Translations under genes and position numbers: made by a program
Part shown: in pieces, positions 8,866 through 19,500 of the stretch
How the letters are laid out: every line of letters begins with the position of its first letter
Numbering within the stretch: the stretch's first letter is position 1
Source: CAZLMW01 sp964560875
GTDB taxonomy: Bacteria; Myxococcota_A; UBA9042
Assembly: GCA_964560875.1 (NCBI GenBank)
Contig: CAZLMW010000025.1
Span: forward strand, 12,857 to 76,856
Reading direction: 5' to 3'
Length of the DNA: 64,000 nt
Notes under the pieces: generated by a model
The model's database searches: none
What the model saw: the letters and a program-made list of their open reading frames with translations, nothing else
What the model was told of the DNA's origin: nothing

Positions 8866-9753
8866 TCAGCTCGGCGCCCGACGTCGCCTGGTGGCCGCAA
8901 GCACGACCGCGCCCAAGACGATTGCGCAGCCGATAGCGACGGTTGGTTGCACGGTTTCATCGAGCCACAAGTAGCCGAGAATCGACGCCCCAACTGGCTC
9001 CCCGACCGTCGCGATCCCGACGACGACCGGTGTCGTGTGACGCAGCGACCAGGTCAGCAATCCGTGGCCGACGATTTGCGGCAACAACGCGGCGAGGCCG
9101 AGGTAGACAAGCGCTTCGGTGGATGACGGAGCGAGCGACACGCCGGTTGCCAGCGCGACGACGACCAAGACCCCCGCACCTGAGCCACAGACCACGCCCA
9201 TGAAGCCGAGCACATTGAGGTCGGGCCGAAGTCCCCGAGCGACGATCATGTAACCGGCCATGGCAGCGGCGCCCAACAACGCGAGTGCGTCGCCGAGGAG
9301 GGCGTCGGGCGAAGACCCGAAGTCGGCGCCACCGATGAGCAAAACGCCGATCAGCGCGAGGCCGAGGGCGAGCCAGAGGTGTGAATCGGGGCGGTCGCGA
9401 CCGGTGATGAGCGACACGATCGCGAGCAGCAAAGGGGTTGCCGTGACCAGCGTCACCGACGCCGCGACGGTCGTGAGTCCCAGCGACCACACCCACGACC
9501 CGAAATGAAGGGCGTACAGCGCGCCTCCAGCGGCCGCGGCACGAAGCTCAGCAGCGCCCAGGTTTGCGGCCCGAAGCGCGCGAATCGACCACGGCGCCAG
9601 CAACACGGCCGCGATGGCGAGGCGCACGGCGGACGCGCCGAGCGGATGGGTTGACGCGGCTTTTCGAAAGAAGATCGCGGCGAATGAAATCGCGGTCACT
9701 GCGCCAAAGAGCGCAAGAGGCACGAGCCGGGCTCGCGGCGGGTCGGTCGACAC
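8866..9753 (-). CDS. EamA-family (drug/metabolite superfamily) transporter
   Basis: A 295-residue integral membrane protein with about ten hydrophobic helices in two homologous halves, the usual EamA/DMT arrangement. The first half carries FGAVTAISFAAIFFRKA. The second ends with GIATVGEPVGASILGYLWL, the conserved proline/glutamate loop of the family. These proteins export or import small metabolites across the inner membrane, and the substrate cannot be deduced here. The start is GTG 9753. It lies 47 bp downstream of the tandem thioredoxin-fold gene on the same strand, suggesting co-transcription. It converges with the DsbD-like gene. Confidence 0.85.
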   Translation of the reverse strand: MSTDPPRARLVPLALFGAVTAISFAAIFFRKAASTHPLGASAVRLAIAAVLLAPWSIRALRAANLGAAELRAAAAGGALYALHFGSWVWSLGLTTVAASVTLVTATPLLLAIVSLITGRDRPDSHLWLALGLALIGVLLIGGADFGSSPDALLGDALALLGAAAMAGYMIVARGLRPDLNVLGFMGVVCGSGAGVLVVVALATGVSLAPSSTEALVYLGLAALLPQIVGHGLLTWSLRHTTPVVVGIATVGEPVGASILGYLWLDETVQPTVAIGCAIVLGAVVLAATRRRRAPS

Positions 9754-9800
9754 CTTGCAGGCGCGTGTTGCGAGATATCGCGGCGAAAGCCGGCGCTCGG

Positions 9801-11192
9801 CTACAGGCCCATGTACAAGCGCGCCACGCCGTCCAGACCTGCGGGCGGGTATCCGCGCGGGCCGGCGTACTTCATGCCGTTGATGAACACGCTCGGCGTG
9901 CCCGAAATGCCGGCGCGGCTGCCCTCCTGCGAGTCGGCGTCAACGAACGCCTTGTGCTTGCGCGACGACAACGCGTCCATGAAGCGCGGCATGTTCAGGC
10001 CGATCTCCTTGGCGTAGCGGATGAGGTCGTCCTTCTTGAGCGCCTGCTGATTCTCGTACAGCTTGTCGTGGTACTCCCAGAACTTGCCCTGCGCGTCCGC
10101 CTCCTGGGCCGCTTCTGACGCGAGCTGAGCTTCGGGGTGAATGCTGTTGAGCGGCATGTGCTTGTAGACGATCTTGACCTTCTTGGGGTTCTTCTTGGCG
10201 AAGAGCTTCAGGTTCGGCGCCAGCTTGCTGCAGAAGGGGCACTGGAAGTCCTCGAACACGACGACTTCAACTTTGGCGTCGCGCGGGCCAAACGTCGGGC
10301 TGTTCTTGGTGTTGAAGCTGAGGCGACGGCCTTCGGTCTGCGGGAAGAACTTGCCGCCCGAGATCATGCGGTCGTAGACGTCCTTGGGCGCGGTGCCCTT
10401 CGACGTGAGCTCCTCGGATTTCTTCAGCACCTTCTCAACGAGCGCTTTGAGGTTGGTGTAATCCTTCGGCTTACCGATGCGGATGCCGTTGGCGAGGATG
10501 TTGGGGAAGGAGTGACTGCCTGTCTCGTTGGCGATGACCGAGTCGCGCGTGAGAATGCCGTACGTCTCGTGCGAATCGAGGCAGCGTTTCCACTTGCGGT
10601 ACTTCAGCTTGAGCTCCTTGGCGTAACCCTCGAGCGCGCTGCGGCCGATGTTGAACGGGTTGTCCATCAGCTTGTTGTGGAAGGCCCAGAACTTGCCCTG
10701 CTTGTGGGCGCACATCGCGGCTTCAGCGGCCTCGACCGAGTCGGGATGCTGCGGCGGGATGATCTTGTGCTTGAAGCGGAACTGCACTTTGCCCTTGTAC
10801 TCGTCGTACACGCGCTTGGCGTCGTTCCAGAAATCGGTGCACGCCTGGCAGCCAAAGCCCGACAAGATGACGACCTTCACGGGCGCGCTGTCCTTGCCCA
10901 ATGTCGGGTCGGTGCTGTGGATCTTCACGCGCCAGACCTGGTCGGGCTTGGGCGCGGCGGGTGGCGGCGGCGGCGCGGGAGGCGGAGGTGCGGCCGGCGG
11001 TGCTGCGACCGGAGGCGGCGCGGGGGAAACCGCACCGGGCTGAGCTGCAGCGACGGCACCCGGGTTCGCCGCGACGCCAACGGGGGCGGCTGCGACGGCT
11101 TGGGCTGCGGGCTGTTTCGACGTCGCGCGACCGGCGATGTAGCCGATGACGAATACCGCGACGAACAGGATGTAGGCCTGTTCCTTCTTCAT
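9801..11192 (-). CDS. membrane-anchored protein with two tandem DsbA-like thioredoxin folds
   Basis: A 463-residue protein. Residues 7-21 form a single N-terminal membrane anchor. Residues 27-85 are a Pro/Ala-rich spacer, long enough to reach into the periplasm. Two DsbA/thioredoxin_4-type domains follow. The first has the active-site pair Cys115-Gln-Ala-Cys118 in SGFGCQACTDF. The second has Cys318-Pro-Phe-Cys321 in EDFQCPFCSKL and a cis-Pro loop SGTPSVFING. Two different CxxC dipeptides predict different redox potentials. A disulfide oxidase/isomerase or thiol-relay role is expected. The ATG is preceded by AAGGAAAG, and a good promoter lies upstream (11253-11281). It is probably co-transcribed with the EamA gene. 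Confidence 0.88.
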   Translation of the reverse strand: MKKEQAYILFVAVFVIGYIAGRATSKQPAAQAVAAAPVGVAANPGAVAAAQPGAVSPAPPPVAAPPAAPPPPAPPPPPAAPKPDQVWRVKIHSTDPTLGKDSAPVKVVILSGFGCQACTDFWNDAKRVYDEYKGKVQFRFKHKIIPPQHPDSVEAAEAAMCAHKQGKFWAFHNKLMDNPFNIGRSALEGYAKELKLKYRKWKRCLDSHETYGILTRDSVIANETGSHSFPNILANGIRIGKPKDYTNLKALVEKVLKKSEELTSKGTAPKDVYDRMISGGKFFPQTEGRRLSFNTKNSPTFGPRDAKVEVVVFEDFQCPFCSKLAPNLKLFAKKNPKKVKIVYKHMPLNSIHPEAQLASEAAQEADAQGKFWEYHDKLYENQQALKKDDLIRYAKEIGLNMPRFMDALSSRKHKAFVDADSQEGSRAGISGTPSVFINGMKYAGPRGYPPAGLDGVARLYMGL

Positions 11193-11252
11193 CTGTCTTT
11201 CCTTGGGCTCTGAACGCGGGACTGCTCTGGATCCCCCGTGTAAGGGGCGCGT

Positions 11253-11281
11253 ACTATAACGGCGGTCCGTAGCCCCTACAA
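11253..11281 (-). promoter_or_regulatory. sigma70-type promoter for the tandem thioredoxin-fold gene
   Basis: Read on the minus strand, a -35 box TTGTAG (11281-11276) is separated by 17 bases from a -10 box TATAGT (11258-11253). The start codon at 11192 is about 60 bases downstream. The hexamers match the housekeeping consensus at 4 of 6 and 5 of 6 positions. This was found by eye, with no measured start site. Confidence 0.5.
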
Positions 11282-11346
11282 GCGCACGGGAACACGTTGT
11301 ATTCCCAACCTGTTGCGCGGATCGCTGTCGGCGCGCAGTGGCCCTT

Positions 11347-12582
11347 TCAGACCGATGCCGACGCCGCCACTGCGCCCCTCGAAACGCGCAATCTGCGGTT
11401 GCGAATGAGCGCGATCAAGAGCTGTTCGATCCAGCGCCGCTCCGCATTCTTGCGATCTCCGATGGACGTTTGCTTGAGCGCGAGGTCGGCCTCGTGGACC
11501 GTCTGCACCGCCCGCTCGAGCGTCCCTTTGCGCATTCGCGTGAGCTGTTCGCAGAGCTTGCGCGTGCGGAAGGGGTGCAGTTTCAGGCGGCTCGCGATGT
11601 CATCCGGTCGATGCAGGCCTTCTTGCATCACCGCGTCGACGCGCATGAGCGTCCGGTAGTGCGACGCGAGCGAACCGACGATCACCAGCGGGTGTTCGCC
11701 GTGTTCGAGCAACAAGTGAACGACAGTTAGCGCACGGGTGATGTCGCGCGCCGTGATCGCGTCGGTGATGGCCCAGACCTGGGACTCGCGATCGAACGGC
11801 ACCAAGTCGTCGACGGCTGCGCCCGTCAGGTGACCGCCGACGCCTACATCGAGCAAGAGCCGATCGGCCGTCTGTCGCAAACGCGCGGGGTCGCCGCCGC
11901 CAAGATGGTCCCAAAGCCGCTGAGCAACGGACCGGTCGACGCGGATGTTGTGCGCCCGCGCGACCTCTTCGATGTGGGCTTGTAACGATCGTGGGCTCGG
12001 CGGCTCGACTTCGACGATCGCCCCGCGGGCTGCCAGCTCTTTGAACGCGCGCTTGCGTCGATCGAATCGTTCGGCCTGCAGGATGATCACGATCGGCGGG
12101 TTGCCCCCGGTCGGCAGGGACGTGAGCAGCAGCTCGAGCGGGTCGCCGCCCTTGGGCGCGCGCTTCTTCTTGGCGTTCTTCCGCGGTTTTCGTTTGGGCG
12201 CCTTGTCGAAATCCAGGCCGTCGGCGTGGGTGACGCTCACGACGCGGCGGCTGCCGAAAAGCGAGGTCGATCGCGCCTCGTTGGCGATCACGGCGTGCAC
12301 GCCGATGCCGCTGTTGTCGTCGGTGTAGTCGATGAGCGCGTGGTCGACGCTGCGGTCGCAGCCCTTGAGCGCGATGTTCTCGATCGCGCGCCGCGCGGCG
12401 ATCAGTTCGCCCGGGTCGGCCGGTGGCGGGGCTTGCCGACGACGGCGATCGGGCGGCGCGGATGCGGTTGTGACCAGGTAGACAGGCAACAACGCCTCGT
12501 CGGCCAGGTGGTGTCGCAGCGCCCTGCCTGCGGCGATCGTTCGCGCCTTGGGGGTGCGCTTGCTGGTCTTCGCTGTCGCCAC
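11347..12582 (-). CDS. holA: DNA polymerase III delta subunit
   Basis: A protein of about 411 residues resembling the clamp-loader delta subunit, which opens the beta sliding clamp. The N-terminal AAA-like part has VYLVTT, a helix region ending with IILQAERFDRRKRAFKELA, and no Walker motif, as expected for delta. The C-terminal collar region includes LLEHGEHPLVIVGSLASHYR and the HPFRTRKLCEQ block typical of HolA. A Lys/Arg-rich insertion near residues 125-150 makes it longer than the usual 340. GTG 12582 is chosen because AGGTGA, which contains the previous gene's stop, sits four bases upstream. An in-frame ATG at 12612 is possible. Its tight coupling to a surface-protein gene is odd. Confidence 0.85.
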   Translation of the reverse strand: MATAKTSKRTPKARTIAAGRALRHHLADEALLPVYLVTTASAPPDRRRRQAPPPADPGELIAARRAIENIALKGCDRSVDHALIDYTDDNSGIGVHAVIANEARSTSLFGSRRVVSVTHADGLDFDKAPKRKPRKNAKKKRAPKGGDPLELLLTSLPTGGNPPIVIILQAERFDRRKRAFKELAARGAIVEVEPPSPRSLQAHIEEVARAHNIRVDRSVAQRLWDHLGGGDPARLRQTADRLLLDVGVGGHLTGAAVDDLVPFDRESQVWAITDAITARDITRALTVVHLLLEHGEHPLVIVGSLASHYRTLMRVDAVMQEGLHRPDDIASRLKLHPFRTRKLCEQLTRMRKGTLERAVQTVHEADLALKQTSIGDRKNAERRWIEQLLIALIRNRRLRVSRGAVAASASV

Positions 12583-12586
12583 AGAA

Positions 12587-15500
12587 TCACCTGGGATCGA
12601 GGTCGGGCGCATCGTAGCAGACCGCGTCGCCGTTGGAGTCGGCGCGCCGGACCGCGATCAAGATGGTGGTCGCGAGCAGCACCAGGAGCAGCCAGGCGAT
12701 GGATTGGCCCGGACCGACTGGCCTGGTGCGCGCGCTGCAGCCGTTTTCTTCGTCCGAGGGCTGTTTGGTCTGCGTCTTTTCCGCGTCTTTGCGCTTGCCG
12801 TCATCGCGCACACCGGGTGGTCCACAGGTCCCATCTGACTTGGGCGCCTCGTCGTCTGCGCACATCAGCACCTCGAGCTCCGCGCCGGCGAGGTGGCCGC
12901 CGTAGTCGCTGACCAGCAGCTCTACTTTGTAGCGACCAGCCGGCAGCACCTTGCCGTCGGGTGGCCCGACGATGTTCGGAGCGTCGACCCGCATGATCCA
13001 CGTGTGATTGAGCTTGTAGGTGGCCGTCGCGAGCGGCTTCTGGAAGCGATAGACCAACTTTCCGCTGGTATCTCGCATCGTGAGTCGGGCGCTCGCGAGG
13101 CGCGTCTTGTCGGACAGGTCGGCCTTGAGGACGGTCGTGAAGACCTTGCGCGACACTGTCGCTGGCTCCGCGCGGAAGTTGGTGATGTGTGGCGCTGACA
13201 GGTCCACGACCTTGACGCCGTCGGACGCCCGTGGACCGGAGAAGGAGCGGCTGGCGCCCGCCTTCGTGTAGCCCAGCACCTCAGCTCGGTAGAGCGTGTT
13301 GGGCTGCAGGTGAAGCTTGTTGACCGTCGTCCCGGTCACGTTGCCGACGTCCTTGAGCGAGCTCACGACGGCCCCGTCCTGGTCGAGCAGCCGGATCGCG
13401 TAGCCATCGGCCTTGTCGAGCTTGGCCCAGTTGACGTGGACGGCGTCGGTCGTCTCCTGGAAGTCGAGGTCGGCCGCGTCGGTCAGGGCCGGGCCGGTTC
13501 CCGCGTTTTCGCGCACCCATGCGGGCGGCTTCAGCGCGTCCTGCCCGAGCACGGAGAGGTACCCGTCAGGGGTGCCCACAACCACCTCGAGCAGGTTGTC
13601 ACCGTCGAGATCCGCGGCGATTGTGCCCGCGACAGTGCCGGAGAAAGCGAGCGACCAGACGACATCGCCGGTCAGGGCACGGGCCGCATAGAGCCGGCCT
13701 TCCGTCGTCGAGAAGAGCAACGCCGACTTGCCCGTTCCGTCCAGGTTGCGCACACCGATGAGGCCATCGTTGGTCACGCCGCCTGGCGCCTGTGTCCCCG
13801 GCGGCAGCGCTTTTCCGGCGGCGTAGCCACGGTCCCAGATGGGTTTGCCGGTCTTGCCGCTGAGCGCGCGCAGGGCGGATGTGCCGTGCTTTGTCGTCAC
13901 CACGCGGGGCAGCTTGCCGTCGGTCCAGGCGACGGCCCGGCGGTGGTAATAGAGCGAGCTCTTGTCGGTCCACAGTTGCCCGAACTTGGGGCCGACGTAG
14001 GCGCCGATGCCGCCTGCGCCTGATGCGATGATGGGGTCGAGCGGCGGCTTGGTGTCGAGGTCGAAGAGCATCGGGATGCCGTACGTCACGTTGCCCTGCT
14101 GCACGTAGTTGAGCTGCTTGCCGGTCTTGAGGTCGCAGCGCCACCGGTAAACATACGCCGACGCGACGGCGACGGGCGACGCACCGGACGTGTCGATGGC
14201 GATCGGTCGGCCGGCCATGGCGCTGGCGCACTCGGCGGATGCAGGCCACATCAGTTTGCCGGTTTTACCGTCGAGAACGCGGAAGAACGTGCCCTCGGGT
14301 GCCGGGTTGATGGGCGTTGTGAACGACGCGATCACGTCGATCGCGCCATCGCCGTTGACGTCGTGCAACGCAAACGCGTCCCCTTCGGTCCACCGCGCCC
14401 AGTTCATGCTTTCATTGGCGTGTTTGAAGGTCCAAAGGGCGGTTTTCGACGCGAGCTTGGTCCCGTCGAACGCTGTCAGCCAGGGGCGGCCGTCTGCGCC
14501 GCTGTGACGCACGAGCAGGTCGAGTTTGCCGTCGCCGTTGACGTCGGCGAGGTTGGCGCGCACCCAGCCGCGGAACCGGTCTTTGAAGCGTTGCACCGGC
14601 GCGTCGGTCGGGCCGGCCTTGGCCGCGTCCAGCATCCACACCCACGAGCCCGCGCTCACGGCCATAGCGGTCGCGCCGCCTTTCGGGTCGCGATCCACGA
14701 TCACGTACGGGTTTGTTTGTCCGCCGTAGCGCAGATCCGCGACCCCATCTTTGTCACCGTCGTTGATGCGCTGGAGTTTGCTGTCTAGCAGCTCGGTTTC
14801 GCCGTTGCCGAGCAGGATCGCGGGGAGTTTCAGGTCGCCCTTGCGCAACATGACGCGCGCCATCGGGCTCGCCGCCAGCGTTCCCGACGCTGTGACCTTC
14901 GCCTGTCCGTCCGGCGTGACGGCGAGCAGCGCAACCGCGTCGTCGAACCCATCGCCATCGGTGTCGGCTGTGCGGAGCAAGTGCCCGGCCGTGTCGAGTC
15001 CGTCGATAGTGAGCAGTTGGCTGGGACGCGGGAACACGGTCGCGGGCACGGCTTTGGGGCGGACCGCGGCGTAGCGCCCCTTGGTCAGCTCCCCCATTGC
15101 CTGGAAGCCCAGGCTTCGCGACCACAGCACAAAGGCGTGCGGCAACGCTTCGATCGTGGCCTTCGTGCCGCGTTTCTCGGCGAGCAGCAGCACTTTCTTC
15201 GAACCGGCCATCGACCATGCGTTCGTCAGCGCGTAGCCGAGGCCAGATGTCGCGGGTAGGTCGTGGAGCATCGAGCCCGACAACGCATCGAACGCGCGCA
15301 GCCGCCACCCGGACGCGGTGCGGGTCGACGCGATGACCTCGGCTTTGCCGTCGCCGTCGAGGTCGCCGATTGCCGCGGCGGGCGCCCGAATCGCGTTTTT
15401 CTTGGGATCGCCGGCGTTGACGATCCAAAGGCGCTTGATCTCCTTGCCGACAAGCTGAAACGCCGCGACGGCGCGCTGGTTGTTCTTGAGGCCGGACGTT

Positions 15501-16342
15501 AGGCGGTCGGCGACGCAAATGACGACAGGGTTGGCGTTTTTCTGGGGGAGGCTCACCGCGTCATCACAGCGGACGATGCCGAGGTCTGCGGAATGACCCA
15601 GCGCTTTGCCGGTCAAACCGGACCATGCGAACGCCCGTCCGCCGTTCTTCTCGGTCGCCAGCGCGCTGAACACATCGGGCAGCCCGTCGCCGTCGACGTC
15701 CACAACCAGCTGCTCATGCGCAAAGACCTTGTCGCCGAGGGCGGTGGTATCCGACGTCACCGCCAGCTCCTTGGCGCCGGACTTGAACGTAAAGATGCGG
15801 GTCTTGCCGCCGAGGGATTGGCCATACGAGCCGCCGTTGGCCACCGCGACCTCGGCCAGGCCGTCGCCGTCGAAGTCCGCAAGCGCCATGAACGCGCGGT
15901 ACTTAAAAGCGCCGTCCTTGGGCGCCCACACGGTCTTTCCGGTGGTTGTCGACACCAACACGACGCCCGCTGGGGTGCGGCACAGCAGTTCATCGAGCTG
16001 ATCGCCATCCACATCCCCGCGGCCCGGGCACGCGTCGATTCCAAGCGAAGCTGTGCGCCACAGAACGGTTCCGTCGGTGCCCCGCGCGGTGGCGGCGCCG
16101 GCCTCGATCGCCAACACGTCGTCATAGCCGTCAAGATCGGCATCCAGCGGACGCAATCCGGTGGCGCTGCCGCCCAAAAAGAGGCGCCATTTCAGCGCCG
16201 GGACGGTGATCTTGCCCTTGCCTTCGGTGAACGAGGAGTTGTTCGAATCGTGCCGCTGCAGCTGCCAGGTCTGCGCAAACCCGAGGTTGCCCATGCCCAG
16301 CACGGTGGCGAGGATCACAATCGCTATGGAGGACTTGAACAT
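12587..16342 (-). CDS. large FG-GAP/VCBS-repeat surface protein with FN3 domain and MYXO-CTERM-like anchor
   Basis: A 1251-residue secreted protein. The ATG at 16342 follows GGGAG with seven bases of spacing and begins a signal peptide ending NLGFAQ. About ten calcium-binding-like FG-GAP loops are spread over the first 1000 residues, for example DFDGDGLAEVAV, DVDGDGLPDVFS and DVNGDGKLDLLV, predicting a beta-propeller or VCBS fold. A fibronectin-III-like segment (VHVNWAKLDKADGYAIRLLD) follows. The C-terminus has a Cys, a hydrophobic helix (AWLLLVLLATTILIAV) and then RR, the layout of MYXO-CTERM sorting signals. The tail after RR is about 20 residues, longer than usual. It is divergent from the MopE-repeat lipoprotein. 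The role is unknown, with surface adhesion or scaffolding inferred. Confidence 0.85.
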   Translation of the reverse strand: MFKSSIAIVILATVLGMGNLGFAQTWQLQRHDSNNSSFTEGKGKITVPALKWRLFLGGSATGLRPLDADLDGYDDVLAIEAGAATARGTDGTVLWRTASLGIDACPGRGDVDGDQLDELLCRTPAGVVLVSTTTGKTVWAPKDGAFKYRAFMALADFDGDGLAEVAVANGGSYGQSLGGKTRIFTFKSGAKELAVTSDTTALGDKVFAHEQLVVDVDGDGLPDVFSALATEKNGGRAFAWSGLTGKALGHSADLGIVRCDDAVSLPQKNANPVVICVADRLTSGLKNNQRAVAAFQLVGKEIKRLWIVNAGDPKKNAIRAPAAAIGDLDGDGKAEVIASTRTASGWRLRAFDALSGSMLHDLPATSGLGYALTNAWSMAGSKKVLLLAEKRGTKATIEALPHAFVLWSRSLGFQAMGELTKGRYAAVRPKAVPATVFPRPSQLLTIDGLDTAGHLLRTADTDGDGFDDAVALLAVTPDGQAKVTASGTLAASPMARVMLRKGDLKLPAILLGNGETELLDSKLQRINDGDKDGVADLRYGGQTNPYVIVDRDPKGGATAMAVSAGSWVWMLDAAKAGPTDAPVQRFKDRFRGWVRANLADVNGDGKLDLLVRHSGADGRPWLTAFDGTKLASKTALWTFKHANESMNWARWTEGDAFALHDVNGDGAIDVIASFTTPINPAPEGTFFRVLDGKTGKLMWPASAECASAMAGRPIAIDTSGASPVAVASAYVYRWRCDLKTGKQLNYVQQGNVTYGIPMLFDLDTKPPLDPIIASGAGGIGAYVGPKFGQLWTDKSSLYYHRRAVAWTDGKLPRVVTTKHGTSALRALSGKTGKPIWDRGYAAGKALPPGTQAPGGVTNDGLIGVRNLDGTGKSALLFSTTEGRLYAARALTGDVVWSLAFSGTVAGTIAADLDGDNLLEVVVGTPDGYLSVLGQDALKPPAWVRENAGTGPALTDAADLDFQETTDAVHVNWAKLDKADGYAIRLLDQDGAVVSSLKDVGNVTGTTVNKLHLQPNTLYRAEVLGYTKAGASRSFSGPRASDGVKVVDLSAPHITNFRAEPATVSRKVFTTVLKADLSDKTRLASARLTMRDTSGKLVYRFQKPLATATYKLNHTWIMRVDAPNIVGPPDGKVLPAGRYKVELLVSDYGGHLAGAELEVLMCADDEAPKSDGTCGPPGVRDDGKRKDAEKTQTKQPSDEENGCSARTRPVGPGQSIAWLLLVLLATTILIAVRRADSNGDAVCYDAPDLDPR

Positions 16343-16533
16343 GTGTCGACTCCCGCCGGCGCCGCAGCGTCCGGTCGTTCCCGCCTCTAAAGCCGTTGTC
16401 GGGCTCAAACTGAAGGTTGCAAGAAGGAGTATGTACATAACCCGTCCGGGATCGGCTACGGCTCCCACGCGGGCGATCGAGATCTGCTACCATCGTGGCT
16501 GTGACGCCGATTGGAATCCCCTGCCGGATCGCG

Positions 16534-19500
16534 ATGATGAACCGTCCAAGCGCCCGCCCTGAGCTCGCGGGCTCATGGCTTCGTACGATCGTTCCGATCG
16601 CTGTTGCTGCAGCGCTCGCGGTCGCGTGTTCGGACGAACCGGGCGAGGAGTCGACTCCCGCCAACGACACGCTGGTCTTCAACGTCCCGGATGCGGGGCC
16701 GAATTTCACCGGCGACGATGTGGTCGAAGCCGATGTCGCCGACTCCAACCAACAGGTCGATGACGCCGACGCGGCCGCCGACACTGGCCCGATCAAGTGC
16801 GACGACCCGGGCGGGTGGGGATGTCCGTGCAAGGGCAATGCCGACTGCAACAGCGGCTACTGCGTCGAAACGGCCGAAGGCAAACAGTGCAGCAAGCTGT
16901 GCGTCGAAGACTGCCCGGGCGACTGGCAATGCGTCGGAGTCAAGGGTTCCACCGGCGATCTGACGTTCATCTGCGCGGCGCCGTACGTGACCCTGTGCCG
17001 GCCCTGCGCCAAGGACGGTGATTGCGAGCAGTTGGGCGCGGAAATCGGCGTTCACCGCTGCATTCCCATCGACGGTCCCGACGGCAGCCTGGTCGGCTCG
17101 TTCTGCGGCTACGGATGCGCGAACGGAGGCAACTGCCCGACCGGGTTCTCGTGCACGAAGCTGTCGATCGGCGGCAGCACGATTGAACAATGCAGGCCCG
17201 ACAACGGCACGTGCAGCTGCAGCAAGCAGGCGACGGCGGGCGGATTTGCGACCAAGTGCACGACGAAGAACGCGTTTGGAACCTGCGGCGGTCAGCGAAC
17301 CTGCACCGACAAGGGACTCTCGGCTTGCGACGCGCCCGTCCCGGCGACCGAGGTGTGCGATGGCAAGGACAACGACTGCGACGGCGAGACCGATGAGGGC
17401 TACATCCACAACGACTTCGGCGTGACCAAACCCATCGGAAAACCATGCGGAGCGGGCGCGTGTGCCGGCGGCGAGGTCGTTTGCGCCAAGGACGGGAAGG
17501 CGGCGATTTGCAGTACCGGCGGCGGCAACGTCGAGCTCTGCGATGGGGCGGACAACGACTGTGACGGCGCCACGGACGAGGCCAACGAGCTCGATCCGAA
17601 AGCGGCCAAGTGTTTCGACAAAGGCGTCTGCGCCGCTGGCGGGGCCAAGGCCACGTGCATCAAGGGGTCGTGGTCGTGCGACTACGCCGGGGTCAAGCTG
17701 TACGAAGCCACGACCGAAGTGTCGTGCGACGGCAAGGACAACGACTGCGATGGGAGCACGGACGAAGACTTCACCGTCGGCGCTGGCGGCAAGAAGCTGC
17801 CGGTCGGAGCGGCGTGTGGCGGCATCGGCATCTGCAAGAAAGGCATCGTCGAGTGCAAAGACGGTGTCGCGGGCGTGGCGGTCTGTTCAACCGGGGCGGG
17901 CGGCAGCAATGACGGCAGCAAGGGCGAGCGGTGCAACGATCTCGATGACGATTGCGACGGTGAGGTCGACGAGGGGTGCGACGACGACGGCGACGGCTTC
18001 TGCGACGTGCTCATGAAGATGGAAGGCGCGCCCAAGATCTGCGGCCAGGGCGGCGGCGACTGCGACGACAACAACAAGTTCGTCAATCCCGGCGCGACCG
18101 AGCTTTGCGACAACATCGACAACGACTGCAAGGCCGGCATCGACGATGGCTGCGACGTCGACGGGGACGGCCACTGCTCCGACAAGATGACGATTGTGGG
18201 CAACCCATCGGTCTGCAAGAAGCTTGGCTTTGACTGCAACGACAAGGACAAGGCGATTCATCCTGGCGCCAAAGAGGTCTGCGACGGGATCGACAACGAC
18301 TGCAACGGCCAGGTGGACGCCGCGGATCTCAAGCTCAAGGACGTCGCGCCCAAGTGCGGCAATCAAAAGGGCGTCTGTGCCGGGTCGCTGCGACCTGCGA
18401 GCAAGTGCAACAACGGCAAGTGGCTCGCTTGCGATACGGCGGCGTATTTCGCCCATCACGGTGCGTACGAAAACGCGCAATCTGAAAAGAGCTGTGACGG
18501 CGCCGACAACAACTGCGACGGCAAGATCGACGAGGGCTGTGACGACGACGGCGACGGCCATTGCGACGCGGCCAAGGACACCAAGGGCGACCCGAAAATC
18601 TGCCCAAAAGGCGGCGGAGACTGTAACGACAAGGATGCTAAGGTCCATCCGGACGCCGTCGAGCTGTGCAACGGCAAAGACGACGACTGCAACAAGCTCG
18701 TGGACGCGAGCGACCCGAAGCTCGCCGCCAAACGGCCTCCATGCGAGAACCAAAAGGGTGTGTGCAAGGGCGCGCTCAAGCCCGTGTCGCTGTGCAAGAA
18801 GGGCAAGTGGAAGGCGTGCACCGATACCGAATACAGCAAGCATTCGCCGTTTCACGAGCTCGGCCTGAGCGACCAGACCTGCGACGACATCGATAACAAC
18901 TGCAACGGCAAGATCGACGAGGGCTGCGACGTCGATGGCGATGGCTCGTGCGGCAAGCTCAAGAAGGTGAAGGGGACGCCGAAGGTCTGTCCCAAGGGCG
19001 GCGGCGACTGCAACGACAACAACAAGGCGGTCAATCCGCACGCGCCCGAGGTGTGCGACAAGGCTTTCGTCGACGAAAACTGCAACGGAAAGGTGGGTGA
19101 GGCCGGCGCCAAGGGGTGCACCAGCTACTACTACGACGGCGACTCCGATGGCTACGGGTCCAAGGGCTCAACGCCGATCTGCCTGTGCCAACCCGACGCC
19201 GTGAAGAAGCTGACCGCGCTCAAGTCCGACGACTGCAACGACGGCAACTTCAACGTCAATCCCGGCGCCAAAGAGACGTGCGCGACGGCCGGTGACGACA
19301 ACTGCAACAACAAGGCGCAGGAGCTCGGCGCCGCGGGCTGCAAGATCTATTGGTACGACCCTGACTTCGACGGTTTTGGCAGCGTCACCCACCCGCCGCG
19401 ATGCCAGTGCTACCCCGACGCACAGACCAAGTACACGGCGACCAAACCCGGCGACTGCGACGACGGCAAGGGCAACATCGGGCCCAACAAGACCGAGACA

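Noticed and set aside
17887..19041. 384-residue leftward frame (Val/Ala-rich) inside the MopE-repeat gene
   Set aside because: It is a repeat-driven shadow of the Asp-rich repeats and looks hydrophobic only because GAC reads as GTC on the other strand.
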